From positions 434,001 through 498,000 of the forward strand of contig NZ_NPBD01000007.1 in the NCBI RefSeq assembly GCF_002272745.1: a DNA stretch of 64,000 nt. Direction: 5' to 3'. Each line of letters starts with the position of its first letter. The first letter of the stretch is position 1. This document shows positions 1 through 8,263 of the stretch, piece after piece. A program made the translations under genes and the position numbers. The notes beneath the pieces were generated by a model. It ran no database searches and was not told where the DNA came from. It saw only the letters and a program-made list of their open reading frames with translations. The stretch is from Terribacillus saccharophilus. GTDB taxonomy: Bacteria > Bacillota > Bacilli > Bacillales > Amphibacillaceae.

Positions 1-508
1 AATTGATACTTTCGAACGCATCATAGCTTTTCGTCCGCAGCTTGATCGCCCGTGTTCCTTGAATAACGCGACCATCGAATACTACGTAAACACCGCCTAC
101 TTCTTCACAAGCAAAGCGGATGGCATCTTTGATATTTTTCTTGGCATCTGTTTTTTGGAACGTAATCGGTATCTGTGAACCGGTGATGACAATTGGTTTA
201 CTCGCATTCTGCAGCATATAGGACAAAGCCGCTGCCGTATAAGCCATTGTGTCGGTTCCGTGTGTGATAACAAAGCCATCGTAAGCATCATAATGATCTT
301 TGATTGCCTCGGCCATCGTCACCCAATCCTCTGGTTGCATGTTTGTGCTGTCCAGATTCATAAGTGAGACTGTTTCCATCGTATAATCATTATCCATATT
401 GGAAACAAAGCTTAACAATTCATTTGCATCTACAGCCGGTGATAGGCCGTTTGCTCCTTCGACTGATGCAATGGTGCCGCCGGTGGTAAGTAATAATAGC
501 TTCTTCAT
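1..508 (-). CDS. ansA: L-asparaginase, N-terminal part (gene runs off left edge)
   Basis: Hydrolyses L-asparagine to aspartate and ammonia, probably in the cytoplasm, as there is no signal peptide. 169 residues are visible before the left edge cuts the gene. Both active-site signatures of the AnsA/AspG family are present: TTGGTIAS at residues 8-15 with the nucleophilic Thr, and THGTDTM near residues 82-88. The ATG at 508 is chosen because the protein opens directly with the family [12 protein letters not shown] pattern and has an AGAGGTG-type ribosome binding site upstream. A divergent XRE regulator next door matches the ansR-ansAB arrangement of Bacillus, so asparagine- or aspartate-responsive repression is inferred. 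Confidence 0.93.
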   Translation of the reverse strand, partial: MKKLLLLTTGGTIASVEGANGLSPAVDANELLSFVSNMDNDYTMETVSLMNLDSTNMQPEDWVTMAEAIKDHYDAYDGFVITHGTDTMAYTAAALSYMLQNASKPIVITGSQIPITFQKTDAKKNIKDAIRFACEEVGGVYVVFDGRVIQGTRAIKLRTKSYDAFESIN

Positions 509-606
509 TCCCTGCACCTCTTCTATCTATCTCAAATGTAATTCGCTAATTGCGTACTTTAAACCTAATTATAGAGAAGGGATTAGGGTTAATCAAGAAT
601 ATATTA

Positions 607-623
607 TTCGTATCGCGTACGAA
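607..623. promoter_or_regulatory. Candidate AnsR operator (inverted repeat)
   Basis: A perfect inverted repeat, TTCGTA-N5-TACGAA, lies between the divergent asparaginase and regulator genes. It sits just upstream of a TATAAT -10 element (631-636) of the regulator gene and overlaps its expected -35 position. A weaker related sequence, TTCGC-N5-GCGTA, lies further left near 541-556. An autoregulatory operator is an inference from symmetry and position. Confidence 0.5.
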
Positions 624-667
624 ACGATGCTATAATAATAGGAAGATAATAGAGCGGGGGAAGTAAG

Positions 668-997
668 ATGAATCTGGATCGGCTATCAGAATTAAGGAAA
701 AAGAAAAATTGGTCGCTGCAAGATACCGCAGACCGTCTCGGTATAGCAAAAAGCACATACGCAGGCTACGAATCCGGATATCGGCGTCCGTCATTTGAGG
801 CATTGATTATGCTGGCAGACTTATTTGGTACAAGCTGTGACGATTTGCTGGGTCGTCATTTTGATAAGAAAATGGAGCTGACGGAGCGGGGAGATACGAA
901 GCTGTCAGTTGATCAGAGGGAGCTGACCGAAAAGGAGATAAGCGGGGCGGTTGCGTTTATCCGAGTAACGAGGCAAATGGAAGAAAAGGCATTATAA
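668..997 (+). CDS. ansR: XRE-family transcriptional regulator, AnsR-like
   Basis: A small DNA-binding protein of 109 residues. Residues about 4-62 form a Cro/C1-type helix-turn-helix with the SLQDTADRLGIAKSTYAGYE recognition region and the typical C-terminal ADLFGTSCDDLLG tail. The rest is a short charged segment with no sensor domain I recognise. It is divergent from the asparaginase gene, as ansR is in Bacillus, which suggests it represses that gene and itself. The start has a GAGCGGGGGAAG ribosome binding site. Assignment as AnsR rests on context as much as on sequence. Confidence 0.82.
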   Translation: MNLDRLSELRKKKNWSLQDTADRLGIAKSTYAGYESGYRRPSFEALIMLADLFGTSCDDLLGRHFDKKMELTERGDTKLSVDQRELTEKEISGAVAFIRVTRQMEEKAL

Positions 998-1028
998 AAC
1001 GCGTTGCAGATAGCTGCAACGCGTTTTG
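996..1028 (+). terminator. Rho-independent terminator
   Basis: A perfect 14-bp stem (AAAACGCGTTGCAG and its complement) with a four-base ATAG loop begins inside the ansR stop codon and is followed by TG and a T-run. A/T flanks on both sides mean it can also serve the convergent ABC ATPase gene. Confidence 0.9.
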
Positions 1029-1029
1029 T

Positions 1030-1863
1030 TTATGCTAAAGTTTTTTCCATGATACGCTCTGGCTCAACAGGAGACGCACTTCCAAGAATATTATAAGGCA
1101 AGCAGAGAGGCACTCCTGAACGGGGGTCGATAATCACATCAGCTTCGATGTTGAACACTTCCCGCAGGTTCTCTGCAGTAACAGTATCAACAGGTGAACC
1201 TTCGCAAATTACCTGTCCTTTTTTGATAGCAATCATGTGATCTGCATAACGTGTAGCATGATTGAGATCGTGTACAACCATGACGATTGTACGGTTTTCT
1301 TCACGATTCAGTTTATGCAATAGCATAAGCACTTCCAGTTGATGCGCCATATCGAGGAATGTCGTCGGCTCATCAAGGAAGAGTGTTTCCGTTTCTTGTG
1401 CCAATGCCATTGCAATCCAAGCGCGCTGACGCTGTCCGCCGGAAAGCTGGTCGACCGCACGCTGTGCGAAATCCTCCATTGCTGTCACTTCAATTGCCCA
1501 TGCGATTACTTCCTTATCATAAGGCGTTAGAGTGCCGAACCCTTTCTGATGGGGGTAGCGGCCATATGCTACAAGCTCAGAAACTGTTAAACCCTCTGGT
1601 GCAACAGGATTCTGCGGAAGGATGGCAAGCTGCTTCGCGACAGCTTTCGTTGATTGCTTATGAATGCTTTTCCCGTCCAATAGTACCGTGCCGTTTTTCG
1701 GCTTCATGACACGCGCCATTGTCTTAAGTATAGTGGATTTGCCGGAACCATTAGCTCCAACAAGAGCTGTTATCTTTCCTTTGGGAATTTCTATAGTTAA
1801 ATCCTTTACGATTGATTTATCTCCATAGGCTACTTCAAGTAATTCCGTTTGTAAACGTCCCAT
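1030..1863 (-). CDS. Iron-siderophore ABC transporter ATP-binding protein (FhuC/YusV type)
   Basis: ATPase subunit that would energise uptake of ferric siderophores. In 277 residues it has Walker [10 protein letters not shown] (36-44), signature [15 protein letters not shown] and Walker [12 protein letters not shown], the layout of the FepC/FhuC group. The open frame extends upstream to 1947, but that extension consists of the Fur box and leader. The ATG at 1863, with an AGGAAAGGGG site just before it, is the supported start. No permease or binding-protein gene adjoins it, so it may be a stand-alone ATPase serving several permeases, as YusV does in B. subtilis. It is divergent from a Fur-boxed nitroreductase. 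Confidence 0.87.
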   Translation of the reverse strand: MGRLQTELLEVAYGDKSIVKDLTIEIPKGKITALVGANGSGKSTILKTMARVMKPKNGTVLLDGKSIHKQSTKAVAKQLAILPQNPVAPEGLTVSELVAYGRYPHQKGFGTLTPYDKEVIAWAIEVTAMEDFAQRAVDQLSGGQRQRAWIAMALAQETETLFLDEPTTFLDMAHQLEVLMLLHKLNREENRTIVMVVHDLNHATRYADHMIAIKKGQVICEGSPVDTVTAENLREVFNIEADVIIDPRSGVPLCLPYNILGSASPVEPERIMEKTLA

Positions 1864-1894
1864 TACTGGTACCCCTTTCCTCTTCTCTTTGATG

Positions 1895-1915
1895 TGAGAA
1901 TGAGATTCGTTATCA
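1895..1915 (-). promoter_or_regulatory. Fur box upstream of the siderophore ATPase
   Basis: TGAGATT-C-GTTATCA (1901-1915 by its core) matches the 7-1-7 Fur consensus TGATAAT-N-ATTATCA at 11 of 14 positions. An overlapping half-site, TGAGAAT, extends it to the left, the usual overlapping arrangement. It lies immediately 5' of the chosen start at 1863. Confidence 0.75.
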
Positions 1916-2002
1916 TTTATATTGTCACAAAATAAAGGTCTGTTCAAGCGTTATTCAGAAACTTTCATAAAAAAGTAAGATTTTTTCCAGATAGATAGCA
2001 CA

Positions 2003-2049
2003 TTGACATTGTATGGAATATTCAGATATGATAATGATAATGATTTTCA
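2003..2049 (+). promoter_or_regulatory. SigA promoter with overlapping Fur box for the nitroreductase
   Basis: TTGACA (2003-2008), an 18-bp spacer and TATGAT (2027-2032) form a near-consensus SigA promoter. A Fur box, TGATAAT-G-ATTTTCA (2035-2049, 13 of 14 consensus positions), lies directly on the expected start point, with a further GATAAT repeat to its left. Iron repression of the nitroreductase is strongly suggested. Confidence 0.85.
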
Positions 2050-2089
2050 ATTAAAGAAAAGCACGGAGAATGGAAGAGGAGTGTTACAG

Positions 2090-2653
2090 ATGCAATTAGA
2101 GCAGCTGATAAAAGATAGAAGATCCATTACGAATTATGATACTAGTAAAAGAATCTCTTACGAGGAGATACAGGAATTACTTGATATAGCAGTGTGGGTG
2201 CCAAACCATAAAATGACGCAGCCTTGGCGTTTTATTTTAATTGATGGTGAGACGAAACAAAAGCTGGGTGAAATCAATGCGAAGCAAGGGGCGAAAGGTG
2301 TCGCAACAGCTGAAGAAAAAGAGAAAAAAGCAGAGGCATTAAAAAAGAAGATTACTGATGTACCGCTATGGATTGCTGTCGTTTTAGAGGAAAATATACA
2401 AATGAAATTCCGTGAAGAAGATTATGCATCTGCTAGTATGCTAATCCAGAATTTCAGCCTGCTTGCATGGGAAAAAGGCATCGGAACAATCTGGAAGACG
2501 AATACATTGCTCGAGAATGCAGATGCGAGAGAATTACTGCAAATCAGACCAGGTGAGCGTAATATAGGACTCCTGCAGGTCGGTTTTATCGGTAAAGAAC
2601 CGAAAGTGAAGCCAAGAGTGCCTGCAAGCGAACGTACAACTGTATTGAACTAA
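2090..2653 (+). CDS. Nitroreductase family protein (YfhC-like)
   Basis: A 187-residue FMN-dependent oxidoreductase of the nitroreductase fold. It shows the N-terminal DRRSITNYD motif that binds the flavin phosphate, the VWVPNHKMTQPWRF segment, and a C-terminal glycine-rich GKEPKVKPR tail. The in-frame TTG at 2003 lies in the promoter, so the ATG at 2090 after GGAAGAGGAGTG is used. A strong Fur box and the divergent siderophore ATPase suggest a role under iron limitation, for example reduction of a ferric chelate, but that substrate is inference. B. subtilis YfhC is the nearest protein I can name. Confidence 0.82.
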   Translation: MQLEQLIKDRRSITNYDTSKRISYEEIQELLDIAVWVPNHKMTQPWRFILIDGETKQKLGEINAKQGAKGVATAEEKEKKAEALKKKITDVPLWIAVVLEENIQMKFREEDYASASMLIQNFSLLAWEKGIGTIWKTNTLLENADARELLQIRPGERNIGLLQVGFIGKEPKVKPRVPASERTTVLN

Positions 2654-2692
2654 AAAACAGCGATTCTGCTTAAAGCAGAATCGCTGTTTTCT
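2654..2692. terminator. Bidirectional terminator
   Basis: A 17-bp perfect stem (2654-2670 with 2674-2690) with AAAA and TTTT flanks separates the convergent nitroreductase and phnE genes and can serve both. Confidence 0.9.
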
Positions 2693-3505
2693 TTATACAA
2701 TCTTTTTACGTAAGTAGCCGGAAATTAAGTCAATCGCAGATACCAATACAATGATACCAAGTAGAATGACACCAACACGCGGCCAGTTACGAGAAGTCAA
2801 AGCGAAAATAAGCGGAGCTCCAATACCACCTGCACCGATAATACCGAGGATGGAAGCCCCCCGGACATTCAACTCGAAACGGTAGAGTGTATAGGAGATG
2901 AATCCAGGCAGTACTTGCGGCAATACAGAATAGACAAGTACTTGGATGCGGTTAGCTCCTGTTGCGATCAAGGCTTCACGTGGACCGTGATCGATTGCTT
3001 CTACTTCTTCAGCAAATAGTTTACCTAGCATCCCGATGGAATGCAGGCCCAATGCGAGTACCCCAGCAAACGATCCAGGACCGACTGCTTTAATGAAGAT
3101 AATCGCCAGAACAACCTCTGGGAATACCCGAATGAAGCTAAGTACGAATCGGCCTAGACCGGTAACAAAAAAGCCGGATTTATCTCGGCGACTCGCGGCC
3201 CAGAAACCGAATGGTATGGTAAGAATAGCTGAAATGAACGTACCAAGGATAGAGATAGCCAGTGTATCAATCAATCCGAAGATAAGACCTTCTTCTTCAT
3301 TGACGAACGCCCAATCCGGATGGATGATACCATCGAAAATCGCCTTGGAAATCTGACCAGCAGTCTCCTTGATTTCAAATTCTTCTATTCCAGCAAAAGC
3401 CCAAACATAGATAGCAGCCAGGATGACTAGGATCAACACACGGTTGAAGATCTTTTTACCGCGGCCTTTTGGTTTATCGACAGTATGTGTAGGTAATTGG
3501 CTCAT
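2693..3505 (-). CDS. phnE: Phosphonate-type ABC transporter permease, second copy
   Basis: Integral membrane subunit of 270 residues in the PhnE family. It has a basic N-terminus, a first membrane segment near residues 22-42, then about five more. The conserved cytoplasmic EAA loop lies near residue 185 (EALIATGANRIQVL), where it would contact PhnC. Its start overlaps the stop of the preceding permease by 4 bp, so the two are translationally coupled, and the ribosome binding site is GGGAGA. Two different PhnE-type permeases in one operon imply a heterodimeric pore. It is the last gene of phnD-phnC-phnE-phnE. The actual substrate (phosphonate, phosphite or phosphate ester) cannot be read from the sequence. 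Confidence 0.88.
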   Translation of the reverse strand: MSQLPTHTVDKPKGRGKKIFNRVLILVILAAIYVWAFAGIEEFEIKETAGQISKAIFDGIIHPDWAFVNEEEGLIFGLIDTLAISILGTFISAILTIPFGFWAASRRDKSGFFVTGLGRFVLSFIRVFPEVVLAIIFIKAVGPGSFAGVLALGLHSIGMLGKLFAEEVEAIDHGPREALIATGANRIQVLVYSVLPQVLPGFISYTLYRFELNVRGASILGIIGAGGIGAPLIFALTSRNWPRVGVILLGIIVLVSAIDLISGYLRKKIV

Positions 3506-4293
3506 AGTAATTTCTCCCGTAGTTTGTTACTCACAAAATCGATGATCAAGACAACGGCAAGGGTTGCAATAATCAAAGTATTAACACGTGGATAATTCAA
3601 GAAACCAAGGTTGCTGTCATAATAAAGACCGATACCACCTGCGCCTACGAGACCCAGGATGGCAGCAGCACGGATATTTACCTCGAATGTATAGAGAACA
3701 TACGAAACGAAATAGGCAGCAGCCTGAGGGATGATAGCGAAAGTGATCCACTGGACTTTATTCGCACCAACCGCTGTCATAGCTTCCATCGGTCCTTTGT
3801 CGATTCCTTCGACAGATTCATATGTCAATTTTGCGATAATCCCCACAGAGAAGATCGTCAAGGCGAAGATACCTGGAATCATACCTAAACCAAAAATTGC
3901 TACGAAGATAGCTGCAAGCAATAGCTCCGGAACTGTTCTGATCAAGTTCAGTATAAATCGTGCTGGATAAGAGATCCAAGGTATCCGGTTCACGTTGTTT
4001 GCACAAAGAAGAATGACTGGAACGGAGATGATAGCTCCGAATGTCGTTCCGATGACAGCCATGCGGATTGTTTCAAGCATCGGTTCGATGATTTTCTCAA
4101 AGTAGGCCCAATCGGGCGGGAACATATCAATGACAAGGCTGGCCATTTGATCACGGTTCGTAATCAAATCCATAAAGCTGGATCCGGTCTGAATATAACT
4201 TAGGGCAAGCAGGACTAGTACGATTGCCGCTGTCAGATAATGTTTAATTCTGGTTGGCGGTTTTGGAATCGTTTTTTTGGGAGGCTGACTCAT
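3502..4293 (-). CDS. phnE: Phosphonate-type ABC transporter permease, first copy
   Basis: A 263-residue PhnE-family permease, clearly homologous to the downstream copy: both carry a GAGGIG segment near the C-terminal third and an EAA loop (here [13 protein letters not shown]). About six membrane segments are visible, the first at residues 20-37. The ATG lies inside the stop region of phnC (4-bp overlap), so ATPase and permeases are made together. It acts in the inner membrane with PhnC and the lipoprotein PhnD. Confidence 0.88.
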   Translation of the reverse strand: MSQPPKKTIPKPPTRIKHYLTAAIVLVLLALSYIQTGSSFMDLITNRDQMASLVIDMFPPDWAYFEKIIEPMLETIRMAVIGTTFGAIISVPVILLCANNVNRIPWISYPARFILNLIRTVPELLLAAIFVAIFGLGMIPGIFALTIFSVGIIAKLTYESVEGIDKGPMEAMTAVGANKVQWITFAIIPQAAAYFVSYVLYTFEVNIRAAAILGLVGAGGIGLYYDSNLGFLNYPRVNTLIIATLAVVLIIDFVSNKLREKLL

Positions 4294-5072
4294 TCGGCAC
4301 CCGCTCCAACTGGACCTCGCTGCTGTTCTTTTTCCAGCTGCTGTCCGTAGATTTCCTGGAATTTCTCATCAGTTGCTTCTTCTACTGGTCCGTCGAATAC
4401 AACTTCTCCCGCATTTAAACCGATAATGCGTGTAGCATATTGACGTGCGATATCGATGAAGTGAAGGTTGACGACGGTCGTAATACCGAGCTCTTGGTTG
4501 ATCTTTTTCAAATCATCCATTACTTGTTTCGTTGTCAGCGGATCAAGAGAAGCTACTGGTTCATCAGCAAGGATGATTTTTGCTTCCTGTGCCAAAGCTC
4601 TGGCAATTGATACACGTTGTTGCTGTCCGCCAGAAAGCTGGTCAGAACGCGTATAGGCCTTCTCGACAATATTCACTCGATCTAGTGCATTGAGAGCCAA
4701 ATTGACATCCTCTTTTGGGAATAAGCCGAATACAGTCCGCAGCGTGTTATGGTAAGCGACACGGCCGGAAAGGACATTCCGCAGAACAGTAGAACGTTTG
4801 ACGAGATTGAAGTTCTGGAAAATCATGCCGATATCACGACGGATATGGCGCAAATTCTTTCCTTTTGCAGCTGTAATGGACTCATTATCAATCATAATTT
4901 CGCCTTCGGAAATTTCATGCAATCTATTAATCGAGCGCAGCAATGTAGACTTACCGGCACCGGAAAGACCGACAATGACAATAAACTCGCCTTTTTCGAT
5001 AGTTAAGTTGATGTTTTTCAAACCTTTTACGCCATTCGGATATGTTTTCGAAACATTGCGAAATTCTATCAC
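4290..5072 (-). CDS. phnC: Phosphonate-type ABC transporter ATP-binding protein
   Basis: ATPase of the transporter, 260 residues. Walker [10 protein letters not shown] lies near residues 34-42, the signature [15 protein letters not shown] near 147-161 and Walker B IILADEP just after. It begins with GTG at 5072 (protein [14 protein letters not shown]); the ribosome binding site is weak (AAAGG about 12 bases upstream). It is separated from phnD by 136 bp that include a terminator-like hairpin, so it is probably expressed below the level of the binding protein. Confidence 0.9.
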   Translation of the reverse strand: MIEFRNVSKTYPNGVKGLKNINLTIEKGEFIVIVGLSGAGKSTLLRSINRLHEISEGEIMIDNESITAAKGKNLRHIRRDIGMIFQNFNLVKRSTVLRNVLSGRVAYHNTLRTVFGLFPKEDVNLALNALDRVNIVEKAYTRSDQLSGGQQQRVSIARALAQEAKIILADEPVASLDPLTTKQVMDDLKKINQELGITTVVNLHFIDIARQYATRIIGLNAGEVVFDGPVEEATDEKFQEIYGQQLEKEQQRGPVGAGAE

Positions 5073-5154
5073 TTTCTATACCAACCTTTTTATGTAGTTT
5101 AATAGTAAAGCAGAAAAAATACAGTTAAGAAAAGATATAGTTACAGACAAAAGC

Positions 5155-5187
5155 CCAGCCAGTCTAAGGAAATCTCAGGCTGGCTGG
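5155..5187 (-). terminator. Intercistronic hairpin between phnD and phnC
   Basis: On the minus strand CCAGCCAG pairs with CTGGCTGG, with an inner CTGAG/CTTAG helix, and is followed by GCTTTTGTC. The short T-run suggests partial termination or a 3' stabiliser giving an excess of binding protein over ATPase and permeases, common in ABC uptake operons. Confidence 0.7.
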
Positions 5188-5208
5188 ATTGAAAGCTAGT
5201 TTATTCTA

Positions 5209-6138
5209 TTATTCTTGTGCGAATTTCTCGGAATACTCGCGAACAACTTCGAATTTACTGTCATCAGATTTTACGTAACCTTCATGAGTGTAAACATCAC
5301 GGATGATTTCCAAACCTTCCGGATCTTTACCGATGTTGATGAAGGCATCAGTGATTTTTTCTTTCCACTCGTCATTGATTTCAGGAGTAACTGCAATTGT
5401 ATCATTCGGGATTTTTTCAGTAGTAGCAATTACTTTCGTATCTTCGAAGACAGTTGGGTAGTCAGCTTTAACGACGTTACGTGCATCCTGGAATGTTACT
5501 GCTGCGTCAGTGTCACCGTTCAATACGCTGATGATACCAGCATCATGACCTTTGACAGTGGTTGGAGTTAAGTCGGACTGAATGTCCAAACCAGCAGCAT
5601 CAAGTGCACCAGCCGGCCATACATAACCTGCAGAGGATGTTACATCCTGAACTGCAATGGTCTTGTCTTTCAAGTCCTCAAGGGAGTCGATTCCAGAATC
5701 GCTCTTCACGACGAATTGTGCTAAGTAGAAATCTACTAGTTCGTCAGTTGGTGAACCGTCTTCTGGATTAACACCATAACGCTGAGACTGAAGGATAACT
5801 TCCGCAGCATCTTTGTCATGTGCTAATACATATGCTGTAGGCGGTAGGAAGCCGACATCTACTTGGCCGGAAGCCATCGCCTCAATGATAGTGTTGTAGT
5901 TAGTAGATACACTTACTTCAACAGGAATGTCCAGTTCTTCTTCCAGAAGATCTGCAAGCGGCTCTGCTTTTGCTTCAAGTGTCTCTGCATTCTGAGAAGG
6001 AACGAATTGCACACGCAATTCTTTCAAATCTCCGTTGCTGCCTTCGCCTTCTGCGCTAGAATCATCAGATCCGCACGCACTTAGCAACCCTGCTGCAAGA
6101 AATAGAGTCGCGCCAACACCTGCAATTTTCTTAAACAT
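5209..6138 (-). CDS. phnD: Phosphonate/phosphate-ester ABC transporter substrate-binding lipoprotein
   Basis: Extracytoplasmic solute receptor of 309 residues. A lipoprotein signal with lipobox LLSAC places the lipidated Cys near residue 22, followed by an acidic Ser-rich linker. The mature protein is a PhnD-family periplasmic-binding fold, with RVQFVPSQNAETLEAKAEPL near the start, GQVDVGFLPPTAY in the middle and the KTIAVQDVTSSAGYVWPAG ligand-loop region. The longer open frame (to 6180) is rejected because GGGGG-N6-ATG precedes 6138. First gene of the operon, behind a four-repeat PhoP box, so phosphate starvation should induce it. Confidence 0.92.
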   Translation of the reverse strand: MFKKIAGVGATLFLAAGLLSACGSDDSSAEGEGSNGDLKELRVQFVPSQNAETLEAKAEPLADLLEEELDIPVEVSVSTNYNTIIEAMASGQVDVGFLPPTAYVLAHDKDAAEVILQSQRYGVNPEDGSPTDELVDFYLAQFVVKSDSGIDSLEDLKDKTIAVQDVTSSAGYVWPAGALDAAGLDIQSDLTPTTVKGHDAGIISVLNGDTDAAVTFQDARNVVKADYPTVFEDTKVIATTEKIPNDTIAVTPEINDEWKEKITDAFINIGKDPEGLEIIRDVYTHEGYVKSDDSKFEVVREYSEKFAQE

Positions 6139-6179
6139 GATATACCCCCAAAAATTGTTTAATTTGCACTGCATGAACA

Positions 6180-6233
6180 ACTATATCACGACTTGTTCCA
6201 ATTTATGTTAACTTACTGTAATAAGAATGTAAA
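6180..6233 (-). promoter_or_regulatory. PhoP box and promoter of the phnDCEE operon
   Basis: Read on the minus strand there are four hexamers, TTTACA, ATTACA, TTAACA and TGGAAC, at plus-strand positions 6228-6233, 6217-6222, 6206-6211 and 6195-6200. They are spaced exactly 11 bp apart, the PhoP direct-repeat pattern TT(A/T/C)ACA-N5. A TATAGT -10 element follows at 6180-6185. The repeats also lie just upstream of the divergent metallophosphatase gene. Confidence 0.8.
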
Positions 6234-6310
6234 GATAGATTTGGCATGTTATGATAGATAATAGCAAAAACTGTTTTAATTCTGAAAAAGAGGTCGGAGG
6301 AATCATAAGT

Positions 6311-7888
6311 ATGTCTGATAAAGTGACAAATATCACCATGCTCGTTACTAGTGATGTGCATGGAAATATCTTTCCTACAACATACCGGGATCACGAACCA
6401 GCTCCCCAAGGCCTGGCACGGGTAGCTACCTTAATTAAAAGAATAAGAGAAGAGAAGAAGCATGTTCTTCTCCTTGATAATGGGGATATGATACAAGGTA
6501 CACCGCTAACGTATCACCATGCAAAATATCAAGCAGTTAAGGATAATCCGCTGATTCGCTGTATGAATGAGCTAAAATATGATGCTGCGGTAATAGGCAA
6601 TCATGAGTTCAACTATGGCATGCCGTATTTGCAATCAGCAATTCAGCTTGCAGACTTTCCGTATCTTTGCGGTAATATCCTTGATGAGAGGAGAAAGGAA
6701 CCTGTATTCGGAAGACCGTATGAAATCAAACAGATTGATGGTATTAAACTTGCGATCATTGGTATCACGACTCATTTCATACCAAACTGGGAAGATCCGA
6801 ATCACATTAAGGGGCTTGCATTCGAGCATGTCCTTGAATCGACAAGAAGATGGGTGAAGGAAGTTCGGGAGAAAGAACAGCCTGATGTTCTGATTGTCGC
6901 TTACCACGGCGGATTCGAACGGGACCTCGAAACAGGAGAGCCGACAGAATCACTCACTGGTGAAAATGTAGGCTACGAAATTTGCCATTCAATAGAAGGA
7001 ATTGATATTTTGGTCACCGGCCACCAGCACCGATCGCTTGCTGAAAAGGTGAATAATGTGACCGTTGTACAGCCTGGATCCAATGGTGCATTCCTTGGTG
7101 AAGTTTCAATTGCTGTCGAGAATGTACATAATAGTAGAAAACGCGTTGTATCAGAAGCGAAATTACATACGATTACGAATGAAATCGAGCCCGATGAAAC
7201 AATTCTGAGACTAGTTTCTTCCTATGAAGAGGAAACACAGAAATGGCTCGACCAGCCGATCGGGAAAATAGATGGAGATATGATCATCCATGATGCATTT
7301 GAAACAAGGGTGAAGGAGACAGCATTTATCGAATTTATCAATAAAGTACAGATGGATGCAGCGAATGTTGCTATCTCCAGTACAGCATTGTTTCATAATG
7401 CGTCACCTGGATTCCCACAGAATATTACGATGCGAGATATCGTCTCTAATTATATCTATCCAAACACGTTGAAGGTGATTGAGATTTCTGGAGCAGATAT
7501 GAAGCATGCACTCGAACTCTCTGCCACTTATTTCAATTTGGATCAAGAGGGTGAACTTGAGGTGAGCCGCTCCTTCCTGGAACCTAAGCCACAGCATTAC
7601 AATTACGATATGTGGGAAGGAATCGACTATACATTAGATATCAGTCGTGAAATCGGAGACCGAGTACAAGAATTAACCTTCAAGGGCAACCCTGTCATTG
7701 CAGATGAGATGTATGAGGTAGTAATGAATAATTACCGGGCTGCTGGCGGAGGAGACTACGTCATGTTTAAAGGAAAGCAAGTGGTCAAGGAGATCACAAC
7801 AGATATGACAGAGCTGATCGCAGATTACATCAGCAAGCGTAGTGTAATTGAAGCAACTTGCAACCATAATTGGGTAGTGAATAAGTGA
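6311..7888 (+). CDS. Cytoplasmic metallophosphatase/5'-nucleotidase (YunD-like)
   Basis: A 525-residue protein of the bifunctional UDP-sugar hydrolase/5'-nucleotidase family. The N-terminal metallophosphatase domain holds the binuclear metal motifs SDVHG (14-18), NGDMIQG, GNHEFNYG and GHQHRS. The C-terminal nucleotidase domain has SSTALFHNA and ends with YRAAGGGDYVMFKG. There is no signal peptide or anchor, so it acts inside the cell, as proposed for B. subtilis YunD. The start at 6311 follows GGAGGA-N8; the frame is open from 6251 but without a site. Its divergence from a PhoP-boxed transporter suggests salvage of phosphate from imported or internal esters; this link is inference. Confidence 0.85.
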   Translation: MSDKVTNITMLVTSDVHGNIFPTTYRDHEPAPQGLARVATLIKRIREEKKHVLLLDNGDMIQGTPLTYHHAKYQAVKDNPLIRCMNELKYDAAVIGNHEFNYGMPYLQSAIQLADFPYLCGNILDERRKEPVFGRPYEIKQIDGIKLAIIGITTHFIPNWEDPNHIKGLAFEHVLESTRRWVKEVREKEQPDVLIVAYHGGFERDLETGEPTESLTGENVGYEICHSIEGIDILVTGHQHRSLAEKVNNVTVVQPGSNGAFLGEVSIAVENVHNSRKRVVSEAKLHTITNEIEPDETILRLVSSYEEETQKWLDQPIGKIDGDMIIHDAFETRVKETAFIEFINKVQMDAANVAISSTALFHNASPGFPQNITMRDIVSNYIYPNTLKVIEISGADMKHALELSATYFNLDQEGELEVSRSFLEPKPQHYNYDMWEGIDYTLDISREIGDRVQELTFKGNPVIADEMYEVVMNNYRAAGGGDYVMFKGKQVVKEITTDMTELIADYISKRSVIEATCNHNWVVNK

Positions 7889-7917
7889 AAAACAGGAGCT
7901 GCTGCTCCTGTTTTTTT
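7888..7917 (+). terminator. Rho-independent terminator
   Basis: AACAGGAGC (7891-7899) and GCTCCTGTT (7904-7912) form a stem with a TGCT loop, followed by a run of seven or more T. Confidence 0.92.
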
Positions 7918-8263
7918 ATATAATTGGAATATAAAAGGGAATTAGTGAGCTCGTTTTGTAACATTTGTCCTAATAAAGCTGAAAAAACGACAAAAATTGA
8001 ACGAGAAAAAGCGAATGCAAACAAAGTCAACAAGAAATCTAACTTTAATAACTTACAATTAATGGAATAAAACGAGCCCTTTTGTTACAAAAAAGCCCCT
8101 TAAAGCTTGGTTATCACTTGCTTTGTTACAGAAAGATTACAGTGTAACAATAGTATTGCTGTGAGCGCTGGCTGTAATATAACCTTAAACTTCCTGTAAC
8201 CCACTGGGCTAAGCCCATGTGATACCATAAGTCCTGTTAGAAATTTAAGGAGGTAGACGACGT
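7918..8263. other. Long AT-rich leader/intergenic region before the LysM-3D gene
   Basis: About 345 bp without a gene. It carries several TGTAAC/GTTACA hexamers (7958, 8095, 8125, 8144, 8195), an inverted pair of CTCGTTTT and AAAACGAG arms about 120 bp apart (near 7950 and 8072), and a small hairpin TGGGC-TA-AGCCCA at 8205-8217. Only the WalR-like site at 8125-8141 can be matched to a known consensus. I see no open frame with a ribosome binding site here. Confidence 0.6.
8125..8141 (-). promoter_or_regulatory. WalR (YycF) binding site
   Basis: On the minus strand this reads TGTAAT-CTTTC-TGTAAC, an exact fit to the WalR direct repeat TGTWAH-N5-TGTWAH. It lies about 120 bp upstream of a secreted wall-hydrolase gene, a typical WalR target such as yocH. 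The orientation is opposite to the gene. Confidence 0.65.

Noticed and set aside
399-635. 78-residue plus-strand frame over the asparaginase start
   Set aside because: Antisense to conserved asparaginase codons and has no ribosome binding site; the real gene is on the minus strand and leaves the window.
1864-1947. Upstream extension of the siderophore ATPase frame
   Set aside because: It translates the Fur box and leader; a good ribosome binding site precedes the ATG at 1863.
2003-2089. TTG start for the nitroreductase
   Set aside because: The TTG is the -35 element of the promoter; a ribosome binding site precedes the ATG at 2090.
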